Source: 2-02-FULL-55-14 sp964581115
GTDB lineage: Bacteria; Bacteroidota; Ignavibacteria; UBA10030
Assembly: GCA_964581115.1 (NCBI GenBank)
Contig: CAZOMY010000001.1
Coordinates: 62,001-126,000, forward strand
DNA length: 64,000 bases
Direction: 5' to 3'
The notes under the pieces were generated by a model that saw nothing but the letters and a program-made list of their open reading frames with translations, had not been told where the DNA came from and did no database searches. Position numbers and translations under genes: made by a program. Positions 26,840 to 35,523 of this stretch are shown here, one piece after another. Each line of letters opens with the position of its first letter. The first letter of the stretch is position 1.

Positions 26840-28612
26840 TTGATCACGTACCCCAAACGCACCCACACTTGCGGCGAGCTCAGAGCATCGCATATCGGTC
26901 AGACCGTCACACTGACCGGCTGGGTTCAGACCCGCCGCGACCTCGGCGGATTGATCTTCGTCGATCTGCGGGACCGCTACGGTAAGACGCAGATCGTCTT
27001 CGCGTCGCAGTTCAATGAGGCGACGTACGAAGCGGCCAAGGTCCTCCGGTCGGAGTTCGTCATCTCCGTCACCGGCGTCGTTGCCTCAAGGCCCGGTGGG
27101 CAGGAGAATCCGGGACTTCCGACGGGCGCGATCGAGGTGGACGTCCGGGAGCTGTCGATCCTCAACAAGGCCGAGACGCCTCCGTTCACCATCGAGGAAG
27201 ACAGCCAAGCGGGTGAGGATCTGCGGCTGAAGTACCGCTATCTCGACCTGCGCCGGCCTGACATGCAGCGGAATCTTCTGCTGCGACATCGGGCCTATCA
27301 GGTCGTGCGTTCGTACTACGACCGGAACAACTTCGTCGAGGTCGAAACGCCGATCCTGATGAAGAGCACGCCCGAAGGGGCACGCGACTTCCTCGTCCCC
27401 AGCCGATTCCATCCGGGCAAATTCTACGCGTTGCCGCAGTCGCCGCAGACGTACAAGCAGATCCTGATGGTGGCGGGGTTCGACCGGTACGTCCAGATCG
27501 TCAAATGCTTCCGCGACGAGGACCAGCGCGCTGACCGGCAGCTCGAGTTCACGCAGATCGACGTCGAAATGTCGTTCGTCGACGAGGGGGACGTCATCGC
27601 GATGACCGAAGGATGCGTCGTCGAGATGTTCCAGAAACTGATCGGCGTCGACGTGAAGGCGCCGTTCCGCCGGATGTCGTACCACCAAGCGATGGAACAC
27701 TACGGCAGCGACAAGCCCGACCTGCGTTTTGGACTGGTCTTTACGAACATCTCGGAAGCTGTTCGGAGCTCGCCCTTCCGGGTCTTTTCGGACGCCGTGG
27801 CGGGGGGCGGGATCGTGACGGCCATGGTGGTGCCGGGACAGGCCGGAATGTCGCGCAGTCAGATCGACGGATTGACCGACTTTGTCAAAGCGCAGGGAGC
27901 GAGCGGATTGGCGTGGCTCAAGGTCCAGGCCGACAAGGTCGACGGCAGTGTGGCCAAGGTCCTCGGGCCAGAGGGAACAAAACAGCTGGCCGATGCCTGC
28001 GGGGCAAAGCCGGGTGACCTGGCATTGATCCTGTCGGGAGCGTGGGGTAAGACGCTTAACACGATGGGTTCCCTTCGGTTGGAAGTCGCGTCGCGGCTAC
28101 AGCTGATTCCGGAAGGAAAGTGGGAGTTCCTTTGGGTTACGGATTTTCCGTTGCTCGAGTACAGCGAAGAGGATAAGCGCTACGTCGCAGTGCACCATCC
28201 CTTCACGTCGCCAAAGCCGGAGGATGTGCACTTGCTCGAGTCTGAACCCTTGGAAGCACGTGCGCGGGCTTATGATCTGGTGCTCAACGGCAACGAGATC
28301 GCGGGCGGAAGTATTAGGATCTTCGACTCCAGCCTTCAGGCAAAGATGTTCCAACTGCTTGGGATCGGTCCCGAGGAGGCCCAGCGCAAATTCGGGTTCA
28401 TGCTCGATGCCTTCAAATACGGGGCGCCTCCACACGGCGGAATTGCCTACGGATTCGATCGTTTGATCATGCTCATGGCAGGCCGCAAGTCGATCCGCGA
28501 CGTCATCGCCTTCCCGAAGACCAGCAGCGGCCTATCGTTGATGGATGACGCGCCGTCGATCGTCGACGACCGGCAACTGCAGGAGCTGAAGATCAGGGTC
28601 GACAACGACTGA
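26840..28612 (+). CDS. aspS: Aspartyl-tRNA synthetase
   Basis: This class II enzyme charges tRNA-Asp. About 590 residues is the bacterial length. An N-terminal OB domain carries QTVTLTGWVQTRRDLGGLIF. Motif 2 is FRDEDQRADRQLEFTQID, a GAD insertion domain spans about 290-410, and motif 3 is GIAYGFDRLIML. There is no ATG; TTG 26840 follows GGAAG at 5 nt and is preferred to TTG 26828. Its stop overlaps the AtuA-type gene by 1 nt. Whether it is discriminating or also charges tRNA-Asn cannot be told here. Confidence 0.95.
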   Translation: MITYPKRTHTCGELRASHIGQTVTLTGWVQTRRDLGGLIFVDLRDRYGKTQIVFASQFNEATYEAAKVLRSEFVISVTGVVASRPGGQENPGLPTGAIEVDVRELSILNKAETPPFTIEEDSQAGEDLRLKYRYLDLRRPDMQRNLLLRHRAYQVVRSYYDRNNFVEVETPILMKSTPEGARDFLVPSRFHPGKFYALPQSPQTYKQILMVAGFDRYVQIVKCFRDEDQRADRQLEFTQIDVEMSFVDEGDVIAMTEGCVVEMFQKLIGVDVKAPFRRMSYHQAMEHYGSDKPDLRFGLVFTNISEAVRSSPFRVFSDAVAGGGIVTAMVVPGQAGMSRSQIDGLTDFVKAQGASGLAWLKVQADKVDGSVAKVLGPEGTKQLADACGAKPGDLALILSGAWGKTLNTMGSLRLEVASRLQLIPEGKWEFLWVTDFPLLEYSEEDKRYVAVHHPFTSPKPEDVHLLESEPLEARARAYDLVLNGNEIAGGSIRIFDSSLQAKMFQLLGIGPEEAQRKFGFMLDAFKYGAPPHGGIAYGFDRLIMLMAGRKSIRDVIAFPKTSSGLSLMDDAPSIVDDRQLQELKIRVDND

Positions 28613-29973
28613 TGAAAGACCGCATTCGTATCGGCTCGGGGCAGGGATTCTGGGGCGACCTTCCGTCGGCCCCTACGGACCAGGCTACGCGAGGACCGAT
28701 CGACTACCTCGTGCTCGACTATCTGGCCGAGGTGACGATGTCCATCCTTCGGAAGCAGATGCGACGCGATCCGGCCTTAGGTTACGCGAAGGATGTCGTG
28801 CCACTGATGCACTCGCTCCTTCCGTTGATGGAAGGGGGACGATTTCGCGTTGTGACCAACGGCGGCGGAGTGAACCCGAAAGCATGTGCCGCGGCGATCC
28901 TGGCCGAGGCGAAGCAACTGGGACGAAGGGGATTGAAGATCGGCGTTGTGACGGGGGATGACATCCTCGACCGGGTCGACGAGTTCGTGTCACAAGGGAT
29001 TCCGTTGTCGAACATGGAAACGGGTGAGCCGGTCGCCACCGTTCGCGAGCGTCTCCTGAGTGCCAACGTCTATTTCGGGGCCGGGCCGATCGTCGAAGCA
29101 CTGCGTCAGGGTGCGGATGTGGTGATCACTGGTCGGACCACCGACACCGGTCTCACCCTTGCACCAATGATTCACGAATTCGGATGGAGGTCCGACGATT
29201 GGGACCGGTTGGCCGCCGGGACGGTCGCGGGTCACATTCTGGAATGCGGGGGTCAAGCCAGCGGCGGCAACTTTCTTGGAGACTGGCGCTCGGTACCCGA
29301 CCTGGCTGACATCGGGTTCCCTATCGCCGAAGCGCATGCCGACGGCCGGATGATCATTACGAAGCACGAAGGGACAGGCGGACTCGTATCATCGGCAACC
29401 GTGAAAGAGCAGTTGCTGTACGAGATCGGCGATCCACGAATGTATATCACTCCCGATTGCGTCGCCGATTTTACGACGATCCGCGTCGAAGATGGTGGAT
29501 CGAACCGAGTGCTCGTCCACGGCGTCAAAGGACAGCCGGCCACGGAATTCTACAAAGTCTCGATGGCCTATCTCGACGGCTACACGGCTTTCGGAACGTT
29601 GACGTACGCATGGCCTGATGCATTGGAAAAGGCGAAGTCGGCTGATCTGATCCTGCGAGCGCGATTGGAAAAGGTGGGCCTGCGGTTCGAAGAGATCCGC
29701 ACGGAGTATCTGGGTCATTCATCGAGTCATGGCCATCTTTCGACGGCGGGGTCGGATCCCGAGGAAGTGGTCTTTCGGATCGGTGTCAAGGGCTCCGACC
29801 CGGCGGCCATCGAGCGATTTGGAATGGAGATCGCGCCGTTGATCCTGACCGGGCCACCTTCCGTGACGGGTTTTGCGGGCGGTCGTCCCAAGCCGAGCGA
29901 GGTGATCTCATATTGGCCGGCGCTGATCCCCAAGTCTGCCGTTCAACCAATGGTGGAGATATTCGAAGCCTAG
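28612..29973 (+). CDS. AtuA-family protein (DUF1446)
   Basis: The 453-residue protein matches the AtuA/DUF1446 family, whose Pseudomonas founder is needed for growth on acyclic terpenes such as citronellol; the biochemical reaction is not established. Recognisable stretches are the RIGSGQGFWGD start, VTNGGGVNPKACAAAI near residue 82, GADVVITGRTTDTGLTLAP near 165, and VAGHILECGGQASGGNF near 205. In many genomes a small AtuA-like domain is fused at the C-terminus; here it is a separate gene 167 nt downstream. The start overlaps the aspS stop. Confidence 0.8.
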   Translation: MKDRIRIGSGQGFWGDLPSAPTDQATRGPIDYLVLDYLAEVTMSILRKQMRRDPALGYAKDVVPLMHSLLPLMEGGRFRVVTNGGGVNPKACAAAILAEAKQLGRRGLKIGVVTGDDILDRVDEFVSQGIPLSNMETGEPVATVRERLLSANVYFGAGPIVEALRQGADVVITGRTTDTGLTLAPMIHEFGWRSDDWDRLAAGTVAGHILECGGQASGGNFLGDWRSVPDLADIGFPIAEAHADGRMIITKHEGTGGLVSSATVKEQLLYEIGDPRMYITPDCVADFTTIRVEDGGSNRVLVHGVKGQPATEFYKVSMAYLDGYTAFGTLTYAWPDALEKAKSADLILRARLEKVGLRFEEIRTEYLGHSSSHGHLSTAGSDPEEVVFRIGVKGSDPAAIERFGMEIAPLILTGPPSVTGFAGGRPKPSEVISYWPALIPKSAVQPMVEIFEA

Positions 29974-29980
29974 AAGATGT

Positions 29981-30126
29981 AACCACGAAGTGACACGAAG
30001 GTACACGAAGCAAAGATTGGCTGAGTGTGAGCGAACGATGATGTCTTGTTGGCGTGTAACATTCTCTCCCTTCGAGTCCTTCGTGCATTGGTTCTATCCT
30101 GGACACTTCGTGACCTTCGTGGTCAA
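29981..30126. repeat. Dispersed 9/10-bp-period inverted repeat (family A, copy 4)
   Basis: The left arm has CACGAAG units (ACCACGAAG, TGACACGAAG, GTACACGAAG). The right arm has CTTCGTG units (CCTTCGTG, CACTTCGTG, ACCTTCGTGG). It fills the 167-nt gap between the two AtuA-type genes, so a transcript covering both would carry a long hairpin. Confidence 0.75.
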
Positions 30127-30140
30127 CTTGTTCGAGCACC

Positions 30141-30533
30141 ATGATGCGAATACGTCTTTACGATATCTGTCACGGCCGCTCAGGCGACAAAGGCGACACC
30201 GCTAATGTCGGTATCATCGCCCGGAAGCCGGAGTACTACGGACTCATCCGTGAGCGAATCACGGCCGACGTGGTGAAGGCGTATTTCGGAGACATGGTGT
30301 TGGGGAAGGTTGAACGGTTCGAGCTTCCGAACCTGGGCGCTCTGAACTTTTTGTTGCATCAAGCCCTTGGGGGCGGAGGGACACGATCTCTGAAGAACGA
30401 CGCACAAGGCAAGACATTGGCGGCGGCGCTGCTGCGGATGGAGATCGATCTGCCTGACGCATTTGCATCAGAAATCTCAGAAATGGGCCGCCAAGACCGC
30501 CAAGCACGCCAAGGACGCAAAGCAGAGAAATAG
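30141..30533 (+). CDS. Small AtuA-like domain protein with repeat-encoded tail
   Basis: The first 110 or so residues match the small domain often fused behind AtuA/DUF1446 proteins: LYDICHGRSGDKGDTANVGI at the start, and LPNLGALNFLLHQALGGGG near residue 62. The function of the pair is unknown. From about residue 115 the protein departs from family character and becomes GRQDRQARQGRKAEK, a near tripeptide repeat (R-Q/K-x). That segment is encoded by a 9-bp-period intergenic repeat, so the original stop was probably lost when the repeat arrived. ATG 30141 is followed by a second ATG. Confidence 0.75.
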   Translation: MMRIRLYDICHGRSGDKGDTANVGIIARKPEYYGLIRERITADVVKAYFGDMVLGKVERFELPNLGALNFLLHQALGGGGTRSLKNDAQGKTLAAALLRMEIDLPDAFASEISEMGRQDRQARQGRKAEK

Positions 30534-30597
30534 TGGCATGGACCTCACCTCCCTCAATACTCTTTGCGTTCTTGGCGTCCTTTGCGCTCTTTGCGAT
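30488..30597. repeat. Dispersed 9-bp-period inverted repeat overlapping a gene end (family A, copy 5)
   Basis: The left arm (30488-30527) reads CCGCCAAGA, CCGCCAAGC, ACGCCAAGG, ACGCAAAGC in exact 9-bp steps and lies inside the coding frame of the small AtuA-like gene. The right arm (30560-30597) reads TCTTTGCGT, TCTTGGCGT, CCTTTGCGC, TCTTTGCGA. The best-preserved copy in the window. Confidence 0.85.
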
Positions 30598-30636
30598 TCA
30601 CTTACGCGCATTCACCGGCAGAACTTCGAGTAGACA

Positions 30637-31740
30637 ATGTTGACCGACCTGACCGAACGACTCGACGAGCAACGCCGGCGCATCACGGCGCTTCGGGGAT
30701 TCCTGGCCTTTGACCGACTACGGGAGGAGCTGGCGGCTCTCGAAGCAAAGACGCAGACGGCCGATTTCTGGAACGATAATGTCTCCGCCCAGAAGGTCAT
30801 TGCACAGATGAATGAACGCAAGGCTTGGATCGAGTCCTGGGAAGCGCTTGAGAGGGCCGAAAAGAATCTTCGCGAGCTGATCCAGTTGGCCGAGGAGGCG
30901 GCCGACGATTCGATGCGCGGCGACGTTGAGAACGAGATCAACGACCTCGATAAGAAGATCTCGGAGTTGGAGTTGCGCAATATGCTCCGCAGTCCGGATG
31001 ATGAAAAGAACGCCCTTTTGACGATCCATTCCGGGGCTGGAGGCACGGAAGCGCAGGATTGGGCCGAGATGCTTCTGCGCATGTACACACGATGGTGCGA
31101 ACGGAACGGCTACAAGGTGCAGTTGGCAGATCTGCAGGAGGGGGAAGGCGCCGGCATCAAGAGCGCCACGATGGAGGTGATCGGCAAATATGCCTACGGC
31201 TATCTGAAGGCCGAGAGTGGCGTACACCGTCTTGTCCGCATTTCTCCCTACGACGCAAATGCCAGACGTCACACATCTTTTGCATCGGTGTACGTCTATC
31301 CGGAGCTCGAAGACGACGTCGAGATCGAGATCAATCCCGCGGATCTGAAGGTCGACACGTATCGTTCGGGGGGCAAGGGGGGACAGAACGTCAACAAGGT
31401 CGAGACGGCCGTCCGGATCACGCACATTCCGAGCGGCATCGTCGTGGCGTGTCAGCAAGAACGATCGCAGTTCCAGAACCGCGAGCGTGCGATGAAGATG
31501 CTGAAATCACGTCTGTATCAGCAACGGCGTGAGGAAGAGGAAGCTCGTCTGGCATCGATCGAAAGCACGAAGAAGAAGATCGAGTGGGGAAGCCAGATCC
31601 GCTCGTATACCTTCCAGCCGTATCAACTCGTAAAAGATCATCGTACCAACACCGAGATGGGTGACGTCCAAGCAGTGATGGACGGCGATATCGACCTGTT
31701 CATCAAGAGCTACCTCATGGAGTCGGCGGTTCAGAAATGA
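30637..31740 (+). CDS. prfB: Peptide chain release factor 2
   Basis: RF2 releases peptides at UGA and UAA. The 367-residue protein has the peptidyl-hydrolysis motif GGQ in SGGKGGQNVNKVETAVRI near residue 250. Two points are odd. The N-terminus reads through in one frame (LRGFLAFDRL) where many bacteria have a programmed +1 frameshift, so that autoregulation is absent. And the stop-codon-recognition tripeptide, normally SPF, reads SPY (RISPYDANARRHTSF). The stop overlaps lolC by 4 nt. Confidence 0.95.
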   Translation: MLTDLTERLDEQRRRITALRGFLAFDRLREELAALEAKTQTADFWNDNVSAQKVIAQMNERKAWIESWEALERAEKNLRELIQLAEEAADDSMRGDVENEINDLDKKISELELRNMLRSPDDEKNALLTIHSGAGGTEAQDWAEMLLRMYTRWCERNGYKVQLADLQEGEGAGIKSATMEVIGKYAYGYLKAESGVHRLVRISPYDANARRHTSFASVYVYPELEDDVEIEINPADLKVDTYRSGGKGGQNVNKVETAVRITHIPSGIVVACQQERSQFQNRERAMKMLKSRLYQQRREEEEARLASIESTKKKIEWGSQIRSYTFQPYQLVKDHRTNTEMGDVQAVMDGDIDLFIKSYLMESAVQK

Positions 31741-32984
31741 GCCGGGTCCGCAGACGACGGCGGAATTCGATCCATCGATGGATCGCGTTTCGCCACCTGA
31801 CCTCGCGCAGCAACCGGGGGTTTCTGTCCTTCATCACGCTGATCGCGATGGCCGGAGTGATGCTCGGCGTCGCGGCGCTGATCATCACGCTCTCCATCCT
31901 GAACGGATTCGAGACGACGATCCATCGGAACGTCGTCGCATTTACGGCTCACCTTCAGCTGTTCGCCTTTCAGAATCAGCCCCTGCCCGAGCCTGAGCGC
32001 ACGATCCGCGCCGTGACGGAGCGCTACCCCGAAGTCTCGGCGATGGCTCCGTATGTGACGCGCGAAGGCATGGCTCGATCCGACGACGATGTGGACGGCA
32101 TTCTGATCAAGGGGGTCGATCCTTCTAATGACATTTCGGCCGCACGCAACCGGTTAGTGGAAGGCACCTACGATCTGGCGGAACGCGATTCGGGTCTGCA
32201 ATCAGTCATTATCGGAAAGCGACTGGCCGAGAAGCTGCGGGCCGCAGTAGGGGACCGCATCCTTCTCTACGCCTTGGGCGGGTCTTCGATCTCCATAGGA
32301 CAGACCCGGATCCTTCAGGTCATGGTCCGCGGCATCTACGAGACCGGCATGGCGGACTATGATGGATCGGTGGTCTACATCGACCTGCGGAACGCACAGC
32401 GGCTCTTCCAGATCGGCCGAACGGTGTCGGGGTTCGACATTCTCGTCAATGATCTCTCGAAGCTCGATCAATTGTCACGGGAAATGCCCGAGCAGCTGGG
32501 CTACCCTTACTACGCTCGAACGATGTATCAGCAGTACCGTAACCTGTTCACGTGGATCCAGCTTCAGAAGAAGCCGATACCGGTCATCCTGGGGCTGATC
32601 ATTATCGTGGCGACGGTGAACATTGTCGGAACGCTGCTCATGATGGTCATGGAAAAGGCGCGGGAAGTGGGAACGCTGAGGACGCTCGGAATGAGCCGAA
32701 AAATGATCGTGCGGATTTTCCAGTGGAAGGGGATGATCATCGGACTCGTCGGGACACTGCTCGGCAATGTCCTGGCGTATGCCGTCTGTTGGATCGAGCT
32801 GAGGTATCGACTGTTCCCGCTGCCGTCGGGCGTCTACTTCATGACACACGTTCCCATTCAGATGTCGCTGTGGGACTTCGTCTTGGTGAGCGGTCTCTCG
32901 CTCGCGATGTGCTACATCGCATCTGTATTCCCGGCCCGTGTCGCGGCATCGTTGGACCCGCTACGCACGCTGAGGTTCTCCTGA
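31737..32984 (+). CDS. lolC: Lipoprotein-releasing ABC transporter permease, LolC/E family (first copy)
   Basis: An inner-membrane permease of the FtsX/MacB fold that extracts outer-membrane lipoproteins. The 415-residue protein has four membrane segments in the usual 1+3 arrangement: one near residues 30-55 (LIAMAGVMLGVAALIITLSI), a large periplasmic domain, then three from about 280 to the end. The conserved cytoplasmic EVGTLRTLGMSRKMIVRIF sits between segments two and three. It begins a tight lolC-lolE-lolD unit coupled to prfB. Confidence 0.88.
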   Translation: MSRVRRRRRNSIHRWIAFRHLTSRSNRGFLSFITLIAMAGVMLGVAALIITLSILNGFETTIHRNVVAFTAHLQLFAFQNQPLPEPERTIRAVTERYPEVSAMAPYVTREGMARSDDDVDGILIKGVDPSNDISAARNRLVEGTYDLAERDSGLQSVIIGKRLAEKLRAAVGDRILLYALGGSSISIGQTRILQVMVRGIYETGMADYDGSVVYIDLRNAQRLFQIGRTVSGFDILVNDLSKLDQLSREMPEQLGYPYYARTMYQQYRNLFTWIQLQKKPIPVILGLIIIVATVNIVGTLLMMVMEKAREVGTLRTLGMSRKMIVRIFQWKGMIIGLVGTLLGNVLAYAVCWIELRYRLFPLPSGVYFMTHVPIQMSLWDFVLVSGLSLAMCYIASVFPARVAASLDPLRTLRFS

Positions 32985-34210
32985 TGCGCTACGAGACCTT
33001 CATCGCGCTGCGGTATCTGCGCTCACGCCGGAGCTTCGGGTTCGTCACCGTCATTTCGGTCATCTCCGTCGTAGGCATTACCATCGGAGTGGCGGCGCTC
33101 ATCATCGTGCTCTCGGTCTTCAACGGCTTCAGCGGCTTGGTGACGACCATCCTCACCTCCTTCGATCCTCATGTGCGGATCGAGCGCCCCGAGCGATCGA
33201 CGGCGGAATCATACGGTCCGATCCTCACGGCCCTGCCGGAATTCGGCGATATCCGCGGCGCCTCGCCGTTCGTAGGGGGCAAGGCTCTCGTGATCATGCG
33301 GAACGCAACGCGTGTCGTGAACGTCAAAGGCGTCGACCCCGCAACGGTTGACAGCGTGTCCGGATTGCGTCAGAAGATCGTGCTGGGAGAGCCGCTGGCA
33401 AAGTCCTCCGGCGTGCCCGGCATCGTGCTGGGCATGACGCTGGCCGATCGGTTAGGCGCCGTCGTGGGCGATACGCTCGCGATCGTCAGCCCTGCTGCAG
33501 CGATGCCGGCGATCGCCCAGATGGGCATGCCCCTGATCCGCAGATACGTCGTGCAAGCGATGTACGAGTCGAACAATAAGGACTACGACTCCTTCTATGC
33601 GTTCATCACGCTTGACGCCGCCCAAGACCTGTTCCGGACGGAAGGGAAGATCGACGGACTGGACATCAGACTCTCGTCGATCACTCAGGCCGGGCGAGTC
33701 AAGAACCAGCTGAAAGATCGATTCGGTAGCAGCATTAGAGCCATGACTTGGTACGATCTCCATCGCGAGTTGTACACGGTGATGCAGGTCGAACGGTGGG
33801 CGGCGTATGCGATCCTCTCACTCATCATCGCAGTGGCGTCGTTCAACCTGCTCGGTTCGCTGACGATGACGGTCATCGAGAAGACCCGCGACGTGGGTAT
33901 CCTTAAGACCATGGGGGCCAGTGCGACGAGCGTCGCCCGGATCTTCATGGGGCAGGGGATCCTCGTCGGGGTGATCGGTACCATGCTGGGGACAGTTCTT
34001 GGCCTCCTCGTTGTGTGGATGCAAGAAACGTATCATTTGTTTCCTCTCGACCCTACGGTCTACATCATCAGCGCCTTGCCGGTTGAGGTGCGTTGGACCG
34101 ACTTGATCGTTGTGGCCACGGCGGCCATCGGCTTGTCAGCCCTGGCATCGCGTTCACCCGCGCGACGCGCGGCCCGTTTGATCCCCGTGGAGGCCATCCG
34201 ATGGGAGTGA
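32984..34210 (+). CDS. lolE: Lipoprotein-releasing ABC transporter permease, LolC/E family (second copy)
   Basis: The second permease, 408 residues from ATG 32984, which overlaps the previous stop by 1 nt. It has the same 1+3 membrane topology and cytoplasmic motif (TRDVGILKTMGASATSVARIF) as its neighbour, with diverged periplasmic sequence, consistent with a heterodimeric transporter. The frame is open upstream to 32552, but that part is a shadow of lolC. Which copy equals E. coli LolC or LolE is nominal. Confidence 0.88.
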   Translation: MRYETFIALRYLRSRRSFGFVTVISVISVVGITIGVAALIIVLSVFNGFSGLVTTILTSFDPHVRIERPERSTAESYGPILTALPEFGDIRGASPFVGGKALVIMRNATRVVNVKGVDPATVDSVSGLRQKIVLGEPLAKSSGVPGIVLGMTLADRLGAVVGDTLAIVSPAAAMPAIAQMGMPLIRRYVVQAMYESNNKDYDSFYAFITLDAAQDLFRTEGKIDGLDIRLSSITQAGRVKNQLKDRFGSSIRAMTWYDLHRELYTVMQVERWAAYAILSLIIAVASFNLLGSLTMTVIEKTRDVGILKTMGASATSVARIFMGQGILVGVIGTMLGTVLGLLVVWMQETYHLFPLDPTVYIISALPVEVRWTDLIVVATAAIGLSALASRSPARRAARLIPVEAIRWE

Positions 34211-34902
34211 CCCGCCGTCCGATCCTGGTGAGGACCGAGAATCTCTGGAAAGAGTATCGCACGGGGAAGGACCAAACGTTGCAGGTCTTGAAGGGGGTCG
34301 ATCTGGAGGTTCGCACGGGGGAGATCGTGGCGATCGTCGGCCCGTCGGGATCGGGCAAGAGCACGCTGTTGCATTTGCTCGGTGGATTGGACCGTCCTAC
34401 GCTGGGGCGCGTCTTTCTGAATGATCGCGACGTCTTCGCCATTCCCGAGGAAGACCTGGTCTCATTCCGCAATTCATCGCTCGGGTTCGTTTTCCAGTTC
34501 CATCATCTGTTGCCGGAGTTCACGGCGTTGGAGAATGTCTGCATGCCTTCCTTGATCGCCGGCAAGGCGCTTTCGAGCGCGCGGATCCGGGCAGAGCGTC
34601 TGCTGACCGATGTCGGCTTGGAAGCGCGTTTGAATCACCCGCCGTCTGAACTATCAGGAGGCGAGCAGCAACGCGTGGCCGTGGCGAGAGCATTGATGAA
34701 TGAGCCCGCCTTGGTACTGGCCGATGAGCCGTCGGGAAATCTTGATGAAGAGAACGGCTCGCATCTCCATCGGTTGCTTGCGCAACTATCCCGCGACCAA
34801 GGCCTGACCATTGTCGTAGCGACGCACAATCAGGATCTGATGAAGAAAGCAGACCGGATCATGCGGCTTCATGAGGGGAAACTGGTGCAGGTGAGACATT
34901 GA
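34201..34902 (+). CDS. lolD: Lipoprotein-releasing system ATP-binding protein
   Basis: The ATPase of the Lol exporter, 233 residues from ATG 34201, overlapping lolE by 10 nt. Walker A is GPSGSGKST, the Q-loop region FQFHHLLPEF is LolD-typical, the signature is LSGGEQQR, Walker B is LVLADEPSGNLD, and the switch histidine is in VVATHNQDL. An open frame runs upstream to 34093 inside lolE and is not used. Confidence 0.93.
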   Translation: MGVTRRPILVRTENLWKEYRTGKDQTLQVLKGVDLEVRTGEIVAIVGPSGSGKSTLLHLLGGLDRPTLGRVFLNDRDVFAIPEEDLVSFRNSSLGFVFQFHHLLPEFTALENVCMPSLIAGKALSSARIRAERLLTDVGLEARLNHPPSELSGGEQQRVAVARALMNEPALVLADEPSGNLDEENGSHLHRLLAQLSRDQGLTIVVATHNQDLMKKADRIMRLHEGKLVQVRH

Positions 34903-35116
34903 GTGACGTGAGGACGGGGTGGAGACGGCTCAATGGAGCATAGAGCCCACGAATGCCGAACGGGGTACATGGGCGATGCCTTCTTGACATCAGGCCATTT
35001 TCGTAGGATATTGGACATCGGAAACTGAGTAAGCTTCGACACCGACGAAGGATCACTGATTGCTGCTGATCCCTGATCACTGACCTCTGTCCTCTGACTT
35101 CTGACTTTTTTCTTTT
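34903..35116. other. Intergenic region with a 7-bp-period array (family C)
   Basis: The 214-nt gap between lolD and the DUF3098-like gene has no gene I can support. Its right half (35054-35112) is a degenerate 7-bp array: CACTGAT, then TGCTGAT, CCCTGAT, CACTGAC, CTCTGTC, CTCTGAC, TTCTGAC, ending in a T-run just before the next ATG. The T-run has no preceding stem strong enough to call a terminator. Confidence 0.6.
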
Positions 35117-35395
35117 ATGGCCAAGACCGAACCTCGAACATCCGCCCGCAAGAAGCCGTCGCCAGAATCGCTTCCGTTCACGCGAGTGAATTATCAGATC
35201 ATGGCGGTAGGCTTGGCGCTGATCCTCGCCGGATACATCGCCTTGTCACAGGAACCATGGGACGGCGTGATGCCGCTCGTGGTGGCTCCGATCCTGTTGG
35301 TACTCGGGTACATTGTCGTCATTCCTGCGGGGATACTCTATCGTTCGAAGACCGAGGAAGCGACGGCTGAAATCACCGAGCAGACGAAAGGATAG
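35117..35395 (+). CDS. DUF3098-like small membrane protein
   Basis: The 92-residue protein has a basic N-terminus and two membrane segments (about residues 30-45, MAVGLALILAGYIALS, and 53-75, PLVVAPILLVLGYIVVI). The layout, the NYQIMAVGLALILAGY phrase and the size match DUF3098, a family found mainly in Bacteroidota, often near ftsX-type genes. Function is unknown. It is useful as a taxonomic marker. Confidence 0.7.
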   Translation: MAKTEPRTSARKKPSPESLPFTRVNYQIMAVGLALILAGYIALSQEPWDGVMPLVVAPILLVLGYIVVIPAGILYRSKTEEATAEITEQTKG

Positions 35396-35445
35396 ACGAT
35401 CTGCACGGCCACGGGGGAGGGAAGCATTATCATCTGTCAGCATGA

Positions 35446-35517
35446 GAGCGCGTAGCTCAGGGGTAGAGCATCTGCCTTTTAAGCAGAGGGTCGGTGGTTC
35501 GAGCCCACCCGCGCTCA
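35446..35517 (+). tRNA. tRNA-Lys (anticodon UUU)
   Basis: A 72-nt cloverleaf with acceptor GAGCGCG/CGCGCTC, D-arm GCTC...GAGC, anticodon loop CTTTTAA giving UUU, T-loop TTCGAGC and discriminator A. CCA is not encoded. Confidence 0.95.
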
Positions 35518-35523
35518 CGGAAC

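Noticed and set aside
26625..26843. 72-codon plus-strand open frame after trxA
   Set aside because: It begins in front of and runs through the trxA terminator and has no recognisable features.
30700..30730. Programmed +1 frameshift site in prfB
   Set aside because: CTTTGAC is present but the coding frame is continuous through it, so no shift is needed.
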